Part shown: positions 6,686-15,442 of the stretch, piece by piece
How the letters are laid out: the number at the start of each line of letters is the position of its first letter
How positions within the stretch are numbered: the first letter of the stretch is position 1
NCBI RefSeq assembly: GCF_002013375.1
Contig: NZ_MAEW01000007.1
Coordinates: 248,001-312,000 of the forward strand
Source: Mycobacterium sp. D16Q13
GTDB lineage: Bacteria; Actinomycetota; Actinomycetes; Mycobacteriales; Mycobacteriaceae
Reading direction: 5' to 3'
DNA: 64,000 bases
Notes under the pieces: model-generated
Database searches by the model: none
What the model saw: only the letters and a program-made list of their open reading frames with translations
Told to the model about the DNA's origin: nothing
Program-made: the position numbers and the translations under genes

Positions 6686-7180
6686 ATGGGCAGGAAAGCG
6701 ATTGAGCTGGGAGCTACCGGGCGCACCGTCGCCGCGAACATCGCCTTTTTCCGCGCGAAGCGGGAGTGGCGATTGGCTCAGCTTTCCGAGCGCATGGCAG
6801 AGGTGGGGCGACCAATGACCGTAAACACGCTCTCGGCCATTGAAAACCTCGACCGCAGAACAGATGTGGACGACCTGATGGCCATTGCCGCCGCACTCGA
6901 CGTGTCCCCCGCGTCCCTGTTGATGCCTCGGATAGAGGATGACGACGATGAAGACGGCGGCATCGCGTGGCACGTGGCCACCAGCGCCGAACCAGACCCC
7001 GGTGATCAGGGTGTAGCCCTAGTGTCCGGTCAGCTCTGGGACTGGCTGGTCGCGGACGCACCGCTGCGCGAACCGCTTTATACCGACACCGGGCGCGACG
7101 AGTTCGAAGTCGAGGCGTGGCGGCGCAAGCAGGTCCCGCCATTCGCCCACCGCAAGCGGCCGGGTGAGCGCCGTGACTGA
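6686..7180 (+). CDS. XRE-family transcriptional repressor
   Basis: 164 residues. An N-terminal Cro/C1-type helix-turn-helix spans about 13-75 (NIAFFRAKREWRLAQLSERM, then VNTLSAIENLDR and DLMAIAAALDVSPASLL), followed by an acidic linker DDDDEDGG and a C-terminal domain of about 80 residues. The ATG at 6686 is chosen because of the leaderless promoter just before it; an in-frame ATG at 6659 lies in the operator region. It overlaps the integrase start. Position between xis and int, together with the operator, indicates the maintenance repressor of the element. Confidence 0.8.
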   Translation: MGRKAIELGATGRTVAANIAFFRAKREWRLAQLSERMAEVGRPMTVNTLSAIENLDRRTDVDDLMAIAAALDVSPASLLMPRIEDDDDEDGGIAWHVATSAEPDPGDQGVALVSGQLWDWLVADAPLREPLYTDTGRDEFEVEAWRRKQVPPFAHRKRPGERRD

Positions 7181-8429
7181 AAAGAAGAGGCAGAAGGCGT
7201 ACCACGGGAAGGGGCAGTCCCGCTCGTACGAAACCAAGGCCGGGATCCGCTGGTCCTACATCATCCGCGTCTACAAAGACTCCACCAAGCCCGAGTTGGG
7301 CAAGCGCACCGCCGAATTCGGTGGATTCCTCACCGAGAAGGCAGCAGACGCCGCGAAAGCCAAGGCACTCAAGGATGTCGAGCGTGGACTACGAGTCGGC
7401 GGCACCGTTCCCACGGTGTCCGAGTTCGCCGAGCAGTGGATGGTGATGCGGGAAGCCGACCCCGACCTAGAGTCGAGCACCACCGAGGGTGACCGCCGCT
7501 ACCTCACCGTGCATGTGCTGCCTCGCATCGGTCATCTGACGTTGGACAAGGTGACGACGACGACACTCAACACCCTCTACGCTCAACTCCGAACCGAGCT
7601 GCCGCCGAACCTGCCCACGAGTGGACGGTGGAGCGCCGCGAACCGTAAGCCACTGGGAGCCAATACCGTTGCGAAGGTGGCGACCACAGTTGCCCATCTG
7701 CTGGACGCGGCAGTAGACGACAAGTACCTGCTGGACAACGCCGGCAAGGGCAAGCAGGTGAAAAAGCCGTCAAAAGAAGCCGTCGAAAAAGAGTCGGTCG
7801 AGATGACCGTCTGGACCGAGGCTCAAATGATCCTGTTCCTGAAGTGGCTGCGGGAGTCACGGAAAGACCCGTACTACGCGATGTGGTCCACGTTCGCGGC
7901 CACCGGGGCGCGACGTTCCGAGATACTGGCGCTGCAATGGGGTGACCTGGACTTGAAGAACCGGAAGGTGAACATCCGCCGCGCACTGGACACCAAGCCC
8001 GGTCAAACAAAGAAGCCGAAGAACAACAAGTCACGGGACTTCACGATCAGCGAGTCATCGACCGCCGCCCTCCGTGAATGGCGGCAACTACTGGCGGCGC
8101 GCGACATCAACTTGGTGCGTGCTGGTGCCTGGGTGTTCCCAATGGAAGGAAAATGGGACCGCCACCGGAACCGTGCGAGCACGTCGGAGATGTTCACGCG
8201 CCGCGTGCAGTGGGCACAGAAGGCGCTCGGTGGTGCTGATGTTCTGCCGACCATTCACCTTCACGAAGTACGTCACTCAGCGGCGACCATCCTCATCGGC
8301 AGCGGAATGGACGTGAAGACCGTCGCCGAGCGGCTGGGACACACGTCGGTGAAAATCACGCTGGACATCTACACCCACGTCACCCGCAAGTCGGACGAAG
8401 CCGCCGCCGACATCCTGGACTTCGGGTAG
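7164..8429 (+). CDS. int: Tyrosine recombinase (integrase)
   Basis: 421 residues from a GTG start that overlaps the repressor gene; a GTG at 7173 is equally possible. The N-terminal part is basic and AP2-like (RWSYIIRVYKDS...), the SAM-like core-binding domain spans about 85-195, and the catalytic domain about 215-415. Visible catalytic residues: Arg250 (GARRSEIL), His367 and Arg370 (HEVRH), the GH of ERLGHTS, and Tyr403 (IYTHV). All positions of a phage-type integrase are therefore present. It lies about 1 kb from the tRNA-His tail at 9472-9495, so it most likely integrates the element into tRNA-His. Confidence 0.93.
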   Translation: MSAVTEKKRQKAYHGKGQSRSYETKAGIRWSYIIRVYKDSTKPELGKRTAEFGGFLTEKAADAAKAKALKDVERGLRVGGTVPTVSEFAEQWMVMREADPDLESSTTEGDRRYLTVHVLPRIGHLTLDKVTTTTLNTLYAQLRTELPPNLPTSGRWSAANRKPLGANTVAKVATTVAHLLDAAVDDKYLLDNAGKGKQVKKPSKEAVEKESVEMTVWTEAQMILFLKWLRESRKDPYYAMWSTFAATGARRSEILALQWGDLDLKNRKVNIRRALDTKPGQTKKPKNNKSRDFTISESSTAALREWRQLLAARDINLVRAGAWVFPMEGKWDRHRNRASTSEMFTRRVQWAQKALGGADVLPTIHLHEVRHSAATILIGSGMDVKTVAERLGHTSVKITLDIYTHVTRKSDEAAADILDFG

Positions 8430-8433
8430 CGCG

Positions 8434-9141
8434 ATGGCTGGCCAATTAGCCGACCTTCACGTCGGTGTCGGGAAGCTGCTCCGAAAGTACGAACGCATCA
8501 AGGGACCGGTGGCGTTCCTGGATGAGTCCTATCAAGCCCCGAGGGATTCGAGCCAGGGACAGAAGACCTTTTACGTACTCACCGCCGTGCTGGTTGAGGT
8601 CTCCGATATGGAAGAACTGCGCGACGGGTTGAAGCAGATTGCCTCTCGAAACCGCAGCGACGGAAGAGTGTACTGGCACACCACCGAAGCGTTGCGCGAA
8701 GAACGTCTTGACGACATCAAGGACATGCTTGCTTTCCTGTCAGACGGCGGCGAGGCATGTGTGGTCACGCATCAAGTGAGCGTCAATGCCGACGACAAGG
8801 ACGCCGAAATCGCTCGCCTTCGCTGCTACTACGGGCTAGTCAAGGCACTCTGCACAGCGTGTGACGACTGGGAGGCGGTACGCCTGTTCGTCCTGGAGGA
8901 ACGCAACGAAGACCACCTGATGCACACCGACGATGCCAACCACCGAGCACTGGTTCAGGGTGGGCACATCCCGCGTCACGTCGAACTGGTACAGACGACG
9001 CCAGGGTGCGAGCCGCTGCTGTGGCTTCCCGATGTGGTTTGTTCGGCATATCGCCGAACGCTGACACATACGGATATCACTAGTTCGTTCTTCGACATCG
9101 TGCGCGAACAGGTTTACTTCGTGCCCGTGCCGAAAATCTGA
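8434..9141 (+). CDS. DUF3800-like protein, element cargo
   Basis: 235 residues, starting 4 bp after the integrase stop. The block VAFLDESYQAP followed by FYVLTAVLVEV, and a later LPDVVCSAYRRTLTH, match the pattern of DUF3800 proteins, which begin with a strand ending in DES and contain a late acidic residue, an RNase H-like arrangement. Only the strand-motif pattern supports this, so the family call is tentative. DUF3800 genes are common passengers of mobile elements and defence loci. It ends before a strong hairpin terminator at 9161. Its location between int and att is the classic place for a lysogeny-expressed cargo gene. Confidence 0.6.
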   Translation: MAGQLADLHVGVGKLLRKYERIKGPVAFLDESYQAPRDSSQGQKTFYVLTAVLVEVSDMEELRDGLKQIASRNRSDGRVYWHTTEALREERLDDIKDMLAFLSDGGEACVVTHQVSVNADDKDAEIARLRCYYGLVKALCTACDDWEAVRLFVLEERNEDHLMHTDDANHRALVQGGHIPRHVELVQTTPGCEPLLWLPDVVCSAYRRTLTHTDITSSFFDIVREQVYFVPVPKI

Positions 9142-9160
9142 GCAACCCCAGAAAGAAGCA

Positions 9161-9192
9161 GACCCCAGGCTGCTGTCGCAACACCTGGGGTC
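9161..9192 (+). terminator. Hairpin terminator after integrase operon
   Basis: Perfect 9-bp arms GACCCCAGG and CCTGGGGTC around a 14-nt loop, 20 bases after the stop at 9141. Confidence 0.75.
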
Positions 9193-9471
9193 GGTCTGGA
9201 TGTCGGCTTTCGCGGAGGTCCAGCACCTGCTGACAGCGAGATTACCAGAAATGGGAACGCCAGGAAACCCCATTGCCGACATGACAGTGGTCACCCCCTG
9301 GGGGTCAGGACGCCTGTTCGACCGCCGCGCCATCCATAATTCCATCCATAATCCGTTCGAGAACCGCCTGCCCCGACACCCGTGTTTGACACCCTGTAAC
9401 ACACGTGAATCGACTGCTCAGAGCCCATTTTCGTAATATACAGAAAACGCAGGTCGCCGACCGTGACAGGA
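9193..9471. other. Attachment-flanking non-coding region of the element
   Basis: About 280 bp with no gene. It holds a 13-bp palindrome (ACCCCC-T-GGGGGT, about 9293-9305) and a tandem repeat of CCATCCATAAT (9330-9340 and 9342-9352). Short direct repeats between int and the core site are where integrase arm-type sites usually lie, so these are candidate arm sites. Confidence 0.4.
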
Positions 9472-9495
9472 GTTCGAGTCCCGTCAGCCACCCCA
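9472..9495 (+). other. Attachment site: tRNA-His 3' end (attR/attL core)
   Basis: GTTCGAGTCCCGTCAGCCAC followed by CCCA is the T-loop, T-stem 3' strand, acceptor 3' strand, C73 discriminator and CCA of a tRNA. The C discriminator and the AGCCACCCCA end are typical of bacterial tRNA-His. The bases to the left (ACAGGA) do not pair properly with the T-stem, so identity starts at the T-loop and the rest of the tRNA is absent. This is the boundary of an element inserted in tRNA-His; the intact tRNA should lie left of the window. Confidence 0.85.
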
Positions 9496-9499
9496 TATC

Positions 9500-9533
9500 G
9501 GAATCGCCGTCTACACAAGTAGGCGGCGATTCC
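9500..9533 (+). terminator. Native terminator of the split tRNA-His gene
   Basis: A 15-bp stem starting GGAATCGCCG and ending CGGCGATTCC with an ACAA loop and one G-U pair, followed by GTTTCTC. It begins 4 nt after the tRNA CCA, so it is the chromosomal terminator that stayed behind when the element inserted. Confidence 0.8.
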
Positions 9534-10045
9534 GTTTCTCGAGGTGACCTTCGGCGTCGGGGCGGGCACCGCCGTTCCGTTCTTCCTCCTGGTCCGTGAC
9601 ACGGTGGCAGCCCAAACCTCCGCCGCGAGCCAGATACCCCATACCGCGACCCGGTAGTTCTCGTCATCGCTACCTGAACTTGCGCAATCAAGATCAGTTT
9701 CAGGAAACCCCGTCTATAGGCAATACGTTCCATGATTCCGCCTACGGCAAATCACACGGCCGGCAACCAGTACGTCTGCAGTGATGTCAACGGGGATCGT
9801 TAGCAAACACCGAAGCCATTCGGGCACGGCCGAGGCGAACCCGCTGCGGGCGTGCTGTCATCGATCGGCGGCAGCAACACTTGCGAAAATAGACGCTGTG
9901 ACCAGGCGCGTCGGATGTGGACAATCTGGTTACGTCACGACCCAGTATTTACCAACACCTGTATACGAGAACTGGTAACGCGTGTCATACTCTTCGCGGG
10001 CTAACGCTCTCCCACTACTTCCACACCTGTTTCCAAGGGGTACCA
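9534..10045. other. Intergenic region after the element
   Basis: About 510 bp of chromosome with no supported gene; the small ORFs lack start signals. A possible extended -10 (TGT-CATACT) near 9986 would drive the downstream coiled-coil gene, and AAGGGG at 10035 is its ribosome-binding site. Nothing else was seen. Confidence 0.4.
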
Positions 10046-10933
10046 GTGACCGTGACCACCACCAATGAGTCCACTCGGAACTTCACCAGGACCCGTAACG
10101 GGTACGACCCGATTGAGGTCAACGAGTACATCAGCCGACTGACGATTATGCATCAGTCCGGACTGAACGACGTGGAGACGCTCAAGGCTCGCCTCGAGGA
10201 AACCACCAAGCAGGTCGCGTCCCTCAAGGACGAGGTATCGAACCTGAATGACACGTCCCCGTCCGCACACGCGATGACCGACCGGATGGCCAAGATGCTC
10301 CGCATCGCCGTCGACGAAGTCTCCGAGATGCAGAGCGAGGCACGCACCGAGTCGGCCGCGCTGGTCGCCGCCGCCAAGTCCGACGCCGAAGCCATGCGCA
10401 CCAAGCACAAGGAAATGCTCGCCGATATGGCGGCGCGGCAGAGCGCACTGGAGACCGAGTACACCGAGGTCATGGCGCGGGCCCGCGAGGAAGCCAATCA
10501 GATTGTCGCCCAGGCGGTCAGCGAGTCCGAGCGGCTACGCTCGGCAGAGGCAAAGCGGCGTGAAAAGGCCGAGACGGAGCTGGACGAAGAGCTGACCAAG
10601 CTGCGTACCGAAACGCAGTCGACCGTCGATGAGCAGCGGCGCAGCACCCAGGCCGAGTGCGAGAAGCGCCTTGCCGATGCCAAGGACGAAGCAGATCGCC
10701 GTCTGCGCCTGGCGGATGAGCAGATCGAACGCCGCCTGGACCAGGCCCGTCGCTCAGTGGAAGAGGTTGGCCAGCAGCGCATCTCGATTCTGGAGCAGCT
10801 CATGAGCGTGCACGGCAAGCTCGAGAGCATCCCGTCGATCCTGGAGTCCGCCTACCGCGATCGCGACAACTCCAAGTCCATCATCATGGTGCCGTCCAAG
10901 CGAGTACTCGACCAGAAGGTCATTGAAGGCTAA
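10046..10933 (+). CDS. DivIVA-domain coiled-coil protein
   Basis: 295 residues from a GTG preceded by AAGGGG. The N-terminal block NFTRTRNGYDPIEVNEYISRL matches the DivIVA/GpsB signature (F-x-x-x-x-x-GYDxxEVDxFL), after which almost the whole protein (about 35-275) is predicted coiled coil with heptads rich in Glu, Arg and Ala. No transmembrane segment is present. It is longer and more charged than Wag31, so it is a DivIVA-like paralogue, possibly the counterpart of the M. tuberculosis coiled-coil protein Rv1682. Likely role: polar or septal scaffolding in cell growth. It stands alone, directly right of the element's insertion site. Confidence 0.75.
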   Translation: MTVTTTNESTRNFTRTRNGYDPIEVNEYISRLTIMHQSGLNDVETLKARLEETTKQVASLKDEVSNLNDTSPSAHAMTDRMAKMLRIAVDEVSEMQSEARTESAALVAAAKSDAEAMRTKHKEMLADMAARQSALETEYTEVMARAREEANQIVAQAVSESERLRSAEAKRREKAETELDEELTKLRTETQSTVDEQRRSTQAECEKRLADAKDEADRRLRLADEQIERRLDQARRSVEEVGQQRISILEQLMSVHGKLESIPSILESAYRDRDNSKSIIMVPSKRVLDQKVIEG

Positions 10934-10969
10934 AACTGCACGCCGGAAAACCCCCGTACGCTCGCTGGC

Positions 10970-11572
10970 GTGCTGGTGGATTGGGCGTTGATAGGCCGCG
11001 CCGCGGCGATGTTCGCGGTGACCAACGTCGACGACATGGTGGTGCTGGCAGTCTTCTTCGGTCGGGCCGGGCGCTCCCGTTCTGCGGTGGCCCGGGTTGT
11101 TATCGGTCAACATCTGGGGTTCTCCGCGATTCTGGCGGTGTCGGTGGTGGGAGCGTTGGGCGCTAATCTCCTGCCGGAGAAGGCGATTCCTTACTTAGGC
11201 CTGCTTCCTCTGATACTCGGACTACGCGCAGCCTGGAACCTGCGACGCGATCGCGGCAGCGAGAATGCCGCTACTCCTGCGCAATCCGGCGGCGTTGGGG
11301 TGTTCCAGGTAGCAGCGGTGACGTTCGCCAACGCCGGCGACAACGTCGGCGTGTACGTGCCCGTGTTCGCCCTTGCCGGAGCGGACGGGATGGCAGGGTA
11401 TGCGGTGGTGTTCCTGTGCGGTGTGGCGCTGTGGTGCCTGGCAGGCTGGTTTTTTGCGTCACGTCGGGCAGTCGCAGCACTGTTGACCCGCTGGGGTCAT
11501 GTTGCCTTGCCGCTGGTGTTGATCGGGATAGGTCTCACGATCCTGATCGACGGCGGGGCGTTCGGCCCATAG
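10970..11572 (+). CDS. Cadmium resistance transporter, CadD family
   Basis: 200 residues with five or six hydrophobic segments. The family hallmarks are TNVDDMVVLAVFFGR in the first segment (acidic pair within the membrane) and FANAGDNVGVYVPVFA in the middle, both typical of CadD-type cation exporters. A hydrophilic loop (RRDRGSENAATPAQSG) separates the two halves. GTG start at 10970. The protein exports divalent cations such as Cd2+ in characterised relatives; the substrate here is not proven. No metal regulator gene is adjacent. It converges with ldtB. Confidence 0.8.
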   Translation: MLVDWALIGRAAAMFAVTNVDDMVVLAVFFGRAGRSRSAVARVVIGQHLGFSAILAVSVVGALGANLLPEKAIPYLGLLPLILGLRAAWNLRRDRGSENAATPAQSGGVGVFQVAAVTFANAGDNVGVYVPVFALAGADGMAGYAVVFLCGVALWCLAGWFFASRRAVAALLTRWGHVALPLVLIGIGLTILIDGGAFGP

Positions 11573-11595
11573 TTCCGCGCGCAGACGCGATGCCA

Positions 11596-12816
11596 CTAAT
11601 GCTGCCGGGCGTTTCCGGCCTTCCACTGCGACCACGGGATGTTCCAGTCACCCAGGCCCTCGGTACCGGGTAGCACCGGGCCAACGGTATTGGAGACGAT
11701 CACGATGTCGCCGCGTTTGGTGTTCTCGTAGAACCATTTTGCGTTCGCGGTGCTCACGTTCAAGCAACCGTGGCTGGTGTTGGTACGTCCCTGCGCGCCC
11801 ACGGACCACGGTGCGGCATGCACGTAGATCCCGCTGTAGGACATCTGGGTGGCGTACTGCACCTTGGTGCGGTATCCGTCGGGTGAATTGACCGCGACGC
11901 CGTAGGTCGAGGAATCCATGATCAGATCCTTGAACCGCTCGCCGATGATGTAGGTGCCGTTGTTGGTGGGCGCCTTGTCCTTACCCATCGAGGTCGGCAT
12001 GGTCTTGATGATCTCGCCGTTGCGCTCGACGTTGACGACCTTGTTGTTGTCATCCACGCGGCTGATGATCGCGTCGCCGATGGCGAAACGGGACGTCACG
12101 TTGTCCTGCCCGAAGACGCCGTTGCCCAGATCCACGCCGTAGGTGTTGACCTTCACGTCGACGGACGTTCCGGGCTCCCAGAACGCCTCTGGGCGCCAAC
12201 GCACTTCACGGTTGTTCAACCAGTAGAACGCACCCTCGACGGGTGGGTTCGTGGTGATCTTGATGGCCTTCTCTGCCGCGGCCCGATTCGGGATGCTTTC
12301 GTCGAACCGGATGGCGACCGTCTGACCGATCCCGACTACCTCACCGTCGCCCGGCATGACGTACGGCATCGTCATGTTGTCCGGCGAATGGGTGCGGAAC
12401 GTCGCATTGGTGCGGGCCACGCCGCCGAGGCCTCGGGCGTCGGCGGTCAACGTGTACTGCTTGTCATAGCCGAGCGGCTCTGTGGTCGACCAACTCACGC
12501 CGTCGGAACCGACCTCCCCGGCGATCTCTTTGCCATCGGAGTTGACCATGGTGACGGTTCCGAGCACACCCTCGCCCGCGGTCACCGTCACCGGAGCATC
12601 GACCGGGACGCCGACGGCACCATCCTTCACCGACATCGCCAACTTGGGCACCAGCAGATCCGCGTAAGGCGTTGCCTTGTCAATGACTTTCGGCGGTTCC
12701 TGGGATGCGGTACTTGAGCATCCGGCCAGCACGGCCATTGCCACGAGCGGGAGAACGAGCACGGACGCCCACCGCCGACGCGCGCCAACCAACAGGCGTG
12801 GACGACCCTGGGTCAT
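11596..12816 (-). CDS. ldtB: L,D-transpeptidase lipoprotein (LdtB/LdtMt2 type)
   Basis: Forms 3-3 cross-links in peptidoglycan outside the membrane and is a target of carbapenems. It has a lipoprotein signal (basic start, then [15 protein letters not shown] with lipobox LAGC), two Ig-like domains (about 50-250), and a C-terminal YkuD catalytic domain with IYVHAAPW and the active-site motif SHGCLN, Cys351. The 406-residue length is close to the 408 of M. tuberculosis Rv2518c. The ATG at 12816 follows AAAGGGAGC and is preferred to the ATG at 12843. Synteny with downstream DUF3618, bcp and fas supports orthology; in M. abscessus this gene is called LdtMab2. Confidence 0.92.
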   Translation of the reverse strand: MTQGRPRLLVGARRRWASVLVLPLVAMAVLAGCSSTASQEPPKVIDKATPYADLLVPKLAMSVKDGAVGVPVDAPVTVTAGEGVLGTVTMVNSDGKEIAGEVGSDGVSWSTTEPLGYDKQYTLTADARGLGGVARTNATFRTHSPDNMTMPYVMPGDGEVVGIGQTVAIRFDESIPNRAAAEKAIKITTNPPVEGAFYWLNNREVRWRPEAFWEPGTSVDVKVNTYGVDLGNGVFGQDNVTSRFAIGDAIISRVDDNNKVVNVERNGEIIKTMPTSMGKDKAPTNNGTYIIGERFKDLIMDSSTYGVAVNSPDGYRTKVQYATQMSYSGIYVHAAPWSVGAQGRTNTSHGCLNVSTANAKWFYENTKRGDIVIVSNTVGPVLPGTEGLGDWNIPWSQWKAGNARQH

Positions 12817-12974
12817 GCTTTGCTCCCTTTGAATCTCGTGCATGCGATTTCAGCCATGATTGTACGGGCTCGTGAAGGTCGACGACCACCTCAATCAACG
12901 CGACCGGGCTATCGCGGGCATGACAATTTTCGTTACGGGCTCTGAGGCTGCTAAGGTCTTCCACGCACGTTCAC

Positions 12975-13050
<76 letters not shown>

Positions 13051-13053
13051 TCT

Positions 13054-13091
13054 GAAACGCCCCGTTCCCAGGTTTGGGAGCGGGGCGTTTC
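13054..13091 (+). terminator. tRNA-Lys terminator hairpin
   Basis: A long near-perfect stem, GAAACGCCCCG with TCCCA on the left and TGGGA with CGGGGCGTTTC on the right, around a GGTT loop, starting four bases after the tRNA CCA. Confidence 0.85.
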
Positions 13092-13144
13092 GATTACCAC
13101 CAGGTCCCCGGGAATACTCGGCGGCGGCTCGTGTTGGGTTGACC

Positions 13145-13987
13145 GTGACGGTTCCCCAGGTAGTTCCCAATGTGACGCTCAATTCCGGTACCACGATTCC
13201 CCAGCTCGGCTATGGGGTCTGGCAGGTACCCGACGACGAGGCGCGCTCGGCCGTGTCGACAGCGCTGCAGGTTGGATACCGCAGCATCGACACAGCGAAG
13301 GTGTACGAGAACGAGGAAGGCACCGGCGCCGCCATCGCAGAGTCCGGGATTGCCCGTGGCGATATCTTCCTGACCACGAAGCTGTGGAATGCCGATCAGG
13401 GCTACGACAATGCCCTGCGCGCCTTTGACGCCTCCCTGGGGCGCCTGGGCACTGACTACGTGGATCTGTACCTCATCCACTGGCCAGTACCCGAGCTCGA
13501 CGAATACGTGGCGAGCTTCAAGGCTCTGCAGCGGATTCAGGCCGACGGTCGCGCCAAGGCCATCGGGGTCAGCAATTTCACCGTAGACAATCTCAAACGG
13601 CTCATCGATGAGACCGGAGAAGTTCCTGCTCTCAACCAGATCGAGCTGCATCCCCGGTTCACCCAGCCCGAGCTGCGGGCCTTCCACGCCGAGTACGGCA
13701 TTGCCACCGAGGCGTGGTCACCGCTCGGCCAGGGCACCATCCTGGACGACCCGGCCATCGGCGCCATCGCTCAAGCCCACGGGGTGAGCGCCGCGCAGGT
13801 GATCCTGCGGTGGCATCTTCAGCTGGGCAATGTCGTCATCCCCAAATCGGTGACGCCGGCACGCATCGCGGCCAACTTCGACGTGTTCGGATTCGAGCTC
13901 AGCACCGACGAGGTCGAGCGCATCACCGGGCTCGACGCCGCCGACGGTCGCATCGGCCCGGATCCTGAGACGTTCAATTTGCGCTAA
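13145..13987 (+). CDS. Aldo/keto reductase (AKR5-like)
   Basis: 280 residues forming the AKR (alpha/beta)8 barrel. The catalytic tetrad is visible as Asp49 and Tyr54 (SIDTAKVYENE), Lys79 (LTTKLW) and His112 (LYLIHWP). The NADPH-binding IPKSV segment is near the C-terminus. It reduces aldehydes or ketones in the cytosol. GTG at 13145 is chosen; a TTG at 13139 is in frame. It resembles the M. tuberculosis Rv2971 group. It is a single gene between the tRNA-Lys terminator and the convergent flavin monooxygenase. Confidence 0.88.
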   Translation: MTVPQVVPNVTLNSGTTIPQLGYGVWQVPDDEARSAVSTALQVGYRSIDTAKVYENEEGTGAAIAESGIARGDIFLTTKLWNADQGYDNALRAFDASLGRLGTDYVDLYLIHWPVPELDEYVASFKALQRIQADGRAKAIGVSNFTVDNLKRLIDETGEVPALNQIELHPRFTQPELRAFHAEYGIATEAWSPLGQGTILDDPAIGAIAQAHGVSAAQVILRWHLQLGNVVIPKSVTPARIAANFDVFGFELSTDEVERITGLDAADGRIGPDPETFNLR

Positions 13988-13993
13988 CGCGCA

Positions 13994-15442
13994 TCACTGC
14001 ACGATGTAGTGGCTCTCCTCGGGCGATGCGAGCATGCGCTCCATGGTCTTTCGATCAAAGGGCCACAGGTCCACCGATCCGTCTTCGGTGAGATACCAGG
14101 AGTTGCAGCCGGTGGCCCACACCGTGGGTTTCATCGCCTCGCGCGCCTGGTCGTTGAACTCATCGGTGGCCTCACGGCTCACTTCCACCGTGGTGATCTC
14201 GCCACGGGCGAAGCGATGCAGCCAGCTGATGATGTACTCGGCGGTGCGCTCGGCCGTGTGCTGAAGCCAGATCGATCCGGTCGGCGAGTTGGGGCCCAGC
14301 ACGGTGAAGAAATTCGGGAAGCCGGGGATGGCGGTCATCCGGTAGGCCTTGGGCCCCTTCTCCCACGCCTCGTCAATCGAATATCCGTCTTTGCCAATCA
14401 GATTCATGGGCCGCATGTAGTTATGCGCCTGGAATCCGGTGGCCAGCACAATCACATCGAAATCGCGTTCGACGCCATCCACCGTCACGATCCCGGTGGG
14501 AGTGATTCTGTCGATGCGGTCGGTGACGATCTCAACATTCGGCTTCTGGACGGCGCGATGGAACGACCCCGACAAGACCTGCCGCTTACATAGCGGCTCA
14601 TAGTCCGGGGTCAGCTTCTGACGCAGCTCCTTGTCGCGAATCAGATGCAAGCACGCCCGCGCGTACTGCTGCACCAAACGCCGCCCCCAGCTGGGCCGGG
14701 TCACGATGTTCACCAGCGCATCGGTGCCCGTCAACGCGCTGAATCGCACAATGCGCTCGGTGGGTAGGGCCTCCAACAACTTGGCCACGAACTTTGGCTG
14801 ACGCATCGCCATCGGTGCCCACAGCACCCATTGCGGGGTCCGGATGAATGACGTCACCTGATCGACAACGGGTTGCATTGCCGAAACCACCTGTACCCCA
14901 GTAGAGCCCGTGCCAATCGCGGCGACACGCTTTCCTTCCAGCACCACGGAATCGTCCCAGCGTGCGGTGTGCACCACCTTGCCCTGGAAGCCATCGAGGC
15001 CAGGTATGTCGGGAATGTTCGGATGGTGCAGTACGCCGGTGGCGGCGATCAGGAAATCGCACTCCAGTGTCTCCCCCGCCGCGGTGGTCACCCGCCAGCC
15101 CGCCCCGGTGAACTCCGCCGCCGTGACTTCCTGCCCGCAGCGAATATGCGCCATCACGCCCAAATCTTCGGCGGCCTTACGGTGATACGCCTGAATCTCG
15201 CTGCCGGTGGCGAAGAGCCGCGGCCAGTCCGTGCGTGGCGCGAACGGGTACTGATAGGCCTGCGAGGGCACATCGCAGGTCAGCCCCGGATACCGGTTCC
15301 AGTACCAGACGCCACCGACGTCATCGCCCTTCTCCAGAATGGTGAAATCCTCGAATCCCGCATCTTTGAGCTTGTGCCCCACCGCGATTCCAGCCATGCC
15401 CGCACCGACGACGACGACCTTCGGGCTGCGCTGCTCACTCAC
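13994..15442 (-). CDS. Flavin-containing / Baeyer-Villiger-type monooxygenase
   Basis: 482 residues. FAD-binding GxGxxG near the N-terminus (VVVGAGMAGIAVG), the segment GGVWYWNRYPGLTCD, the class B fingerprint FQGKVVHTARWDD (F-x-G-x3-H-x3-W-D), and a second Rossmann motif for NADPH (VAAIGTGSTGVQ). This is the layout of Baeyer-Villiger and related FMO enzymes that insert oxygen into ketones or oxidise heteroatoms. The ATG overlaps the SDR stop (ATGA), so it is translated with that dehydrogenase. Together they could process a steroid- or terpenoid-like substrate; the substrate is not visible. Confidence 0.88.
   Translation of the reverse strand: MSEQRSPKVVVVGAGMAGIAVGHKLKDAGFEDFTILEKGDDVGGVWYWNRYPGLTCDVPSQAYQYPFAPRTDWPRLFATGSEIQAYHRKAAEDLGVMAHIRCGQEVTAAEFTGAGWRVTTAAGETLECDFLIAATGVLHHPNIPDIPGLDGFQGKVVHTARWDDSVVLEGKRVAAIGTGSTGVQVVSAMQPVVDQVTSFIRTPQWVLWAPMAMRQPKFVAKLLEALPTERIVRFSALTGTDALVNIVTRPSWGRRLVQQYARACLHLIRDKELRQKLTPDYEPLCKRQVLSGSFHRAVQKPNVEIVTDRIDRITPTGIVTVDGVERDFDVIVLATGFQAHNYMRPMNLIGKDGYSIDEAWEKGPKAYRMTAIPGFPNFFTVLGPNSPTGSIWLQHTAERTAEYIISWLHRFARGEITTVEVSREATDEFNDQAREAMKPTVWATGCNSWYLTEDGSVDLWPFDRKTMERMLASPEESHYIVQ

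Noticed and set aside
9330..9352. Short tandem repeat considered as a CRISPR remnant
   Set aside because: Only two adjacent 11-bp units with no spacers and no cas genes; better explained as integrase arm-type sites or chance.
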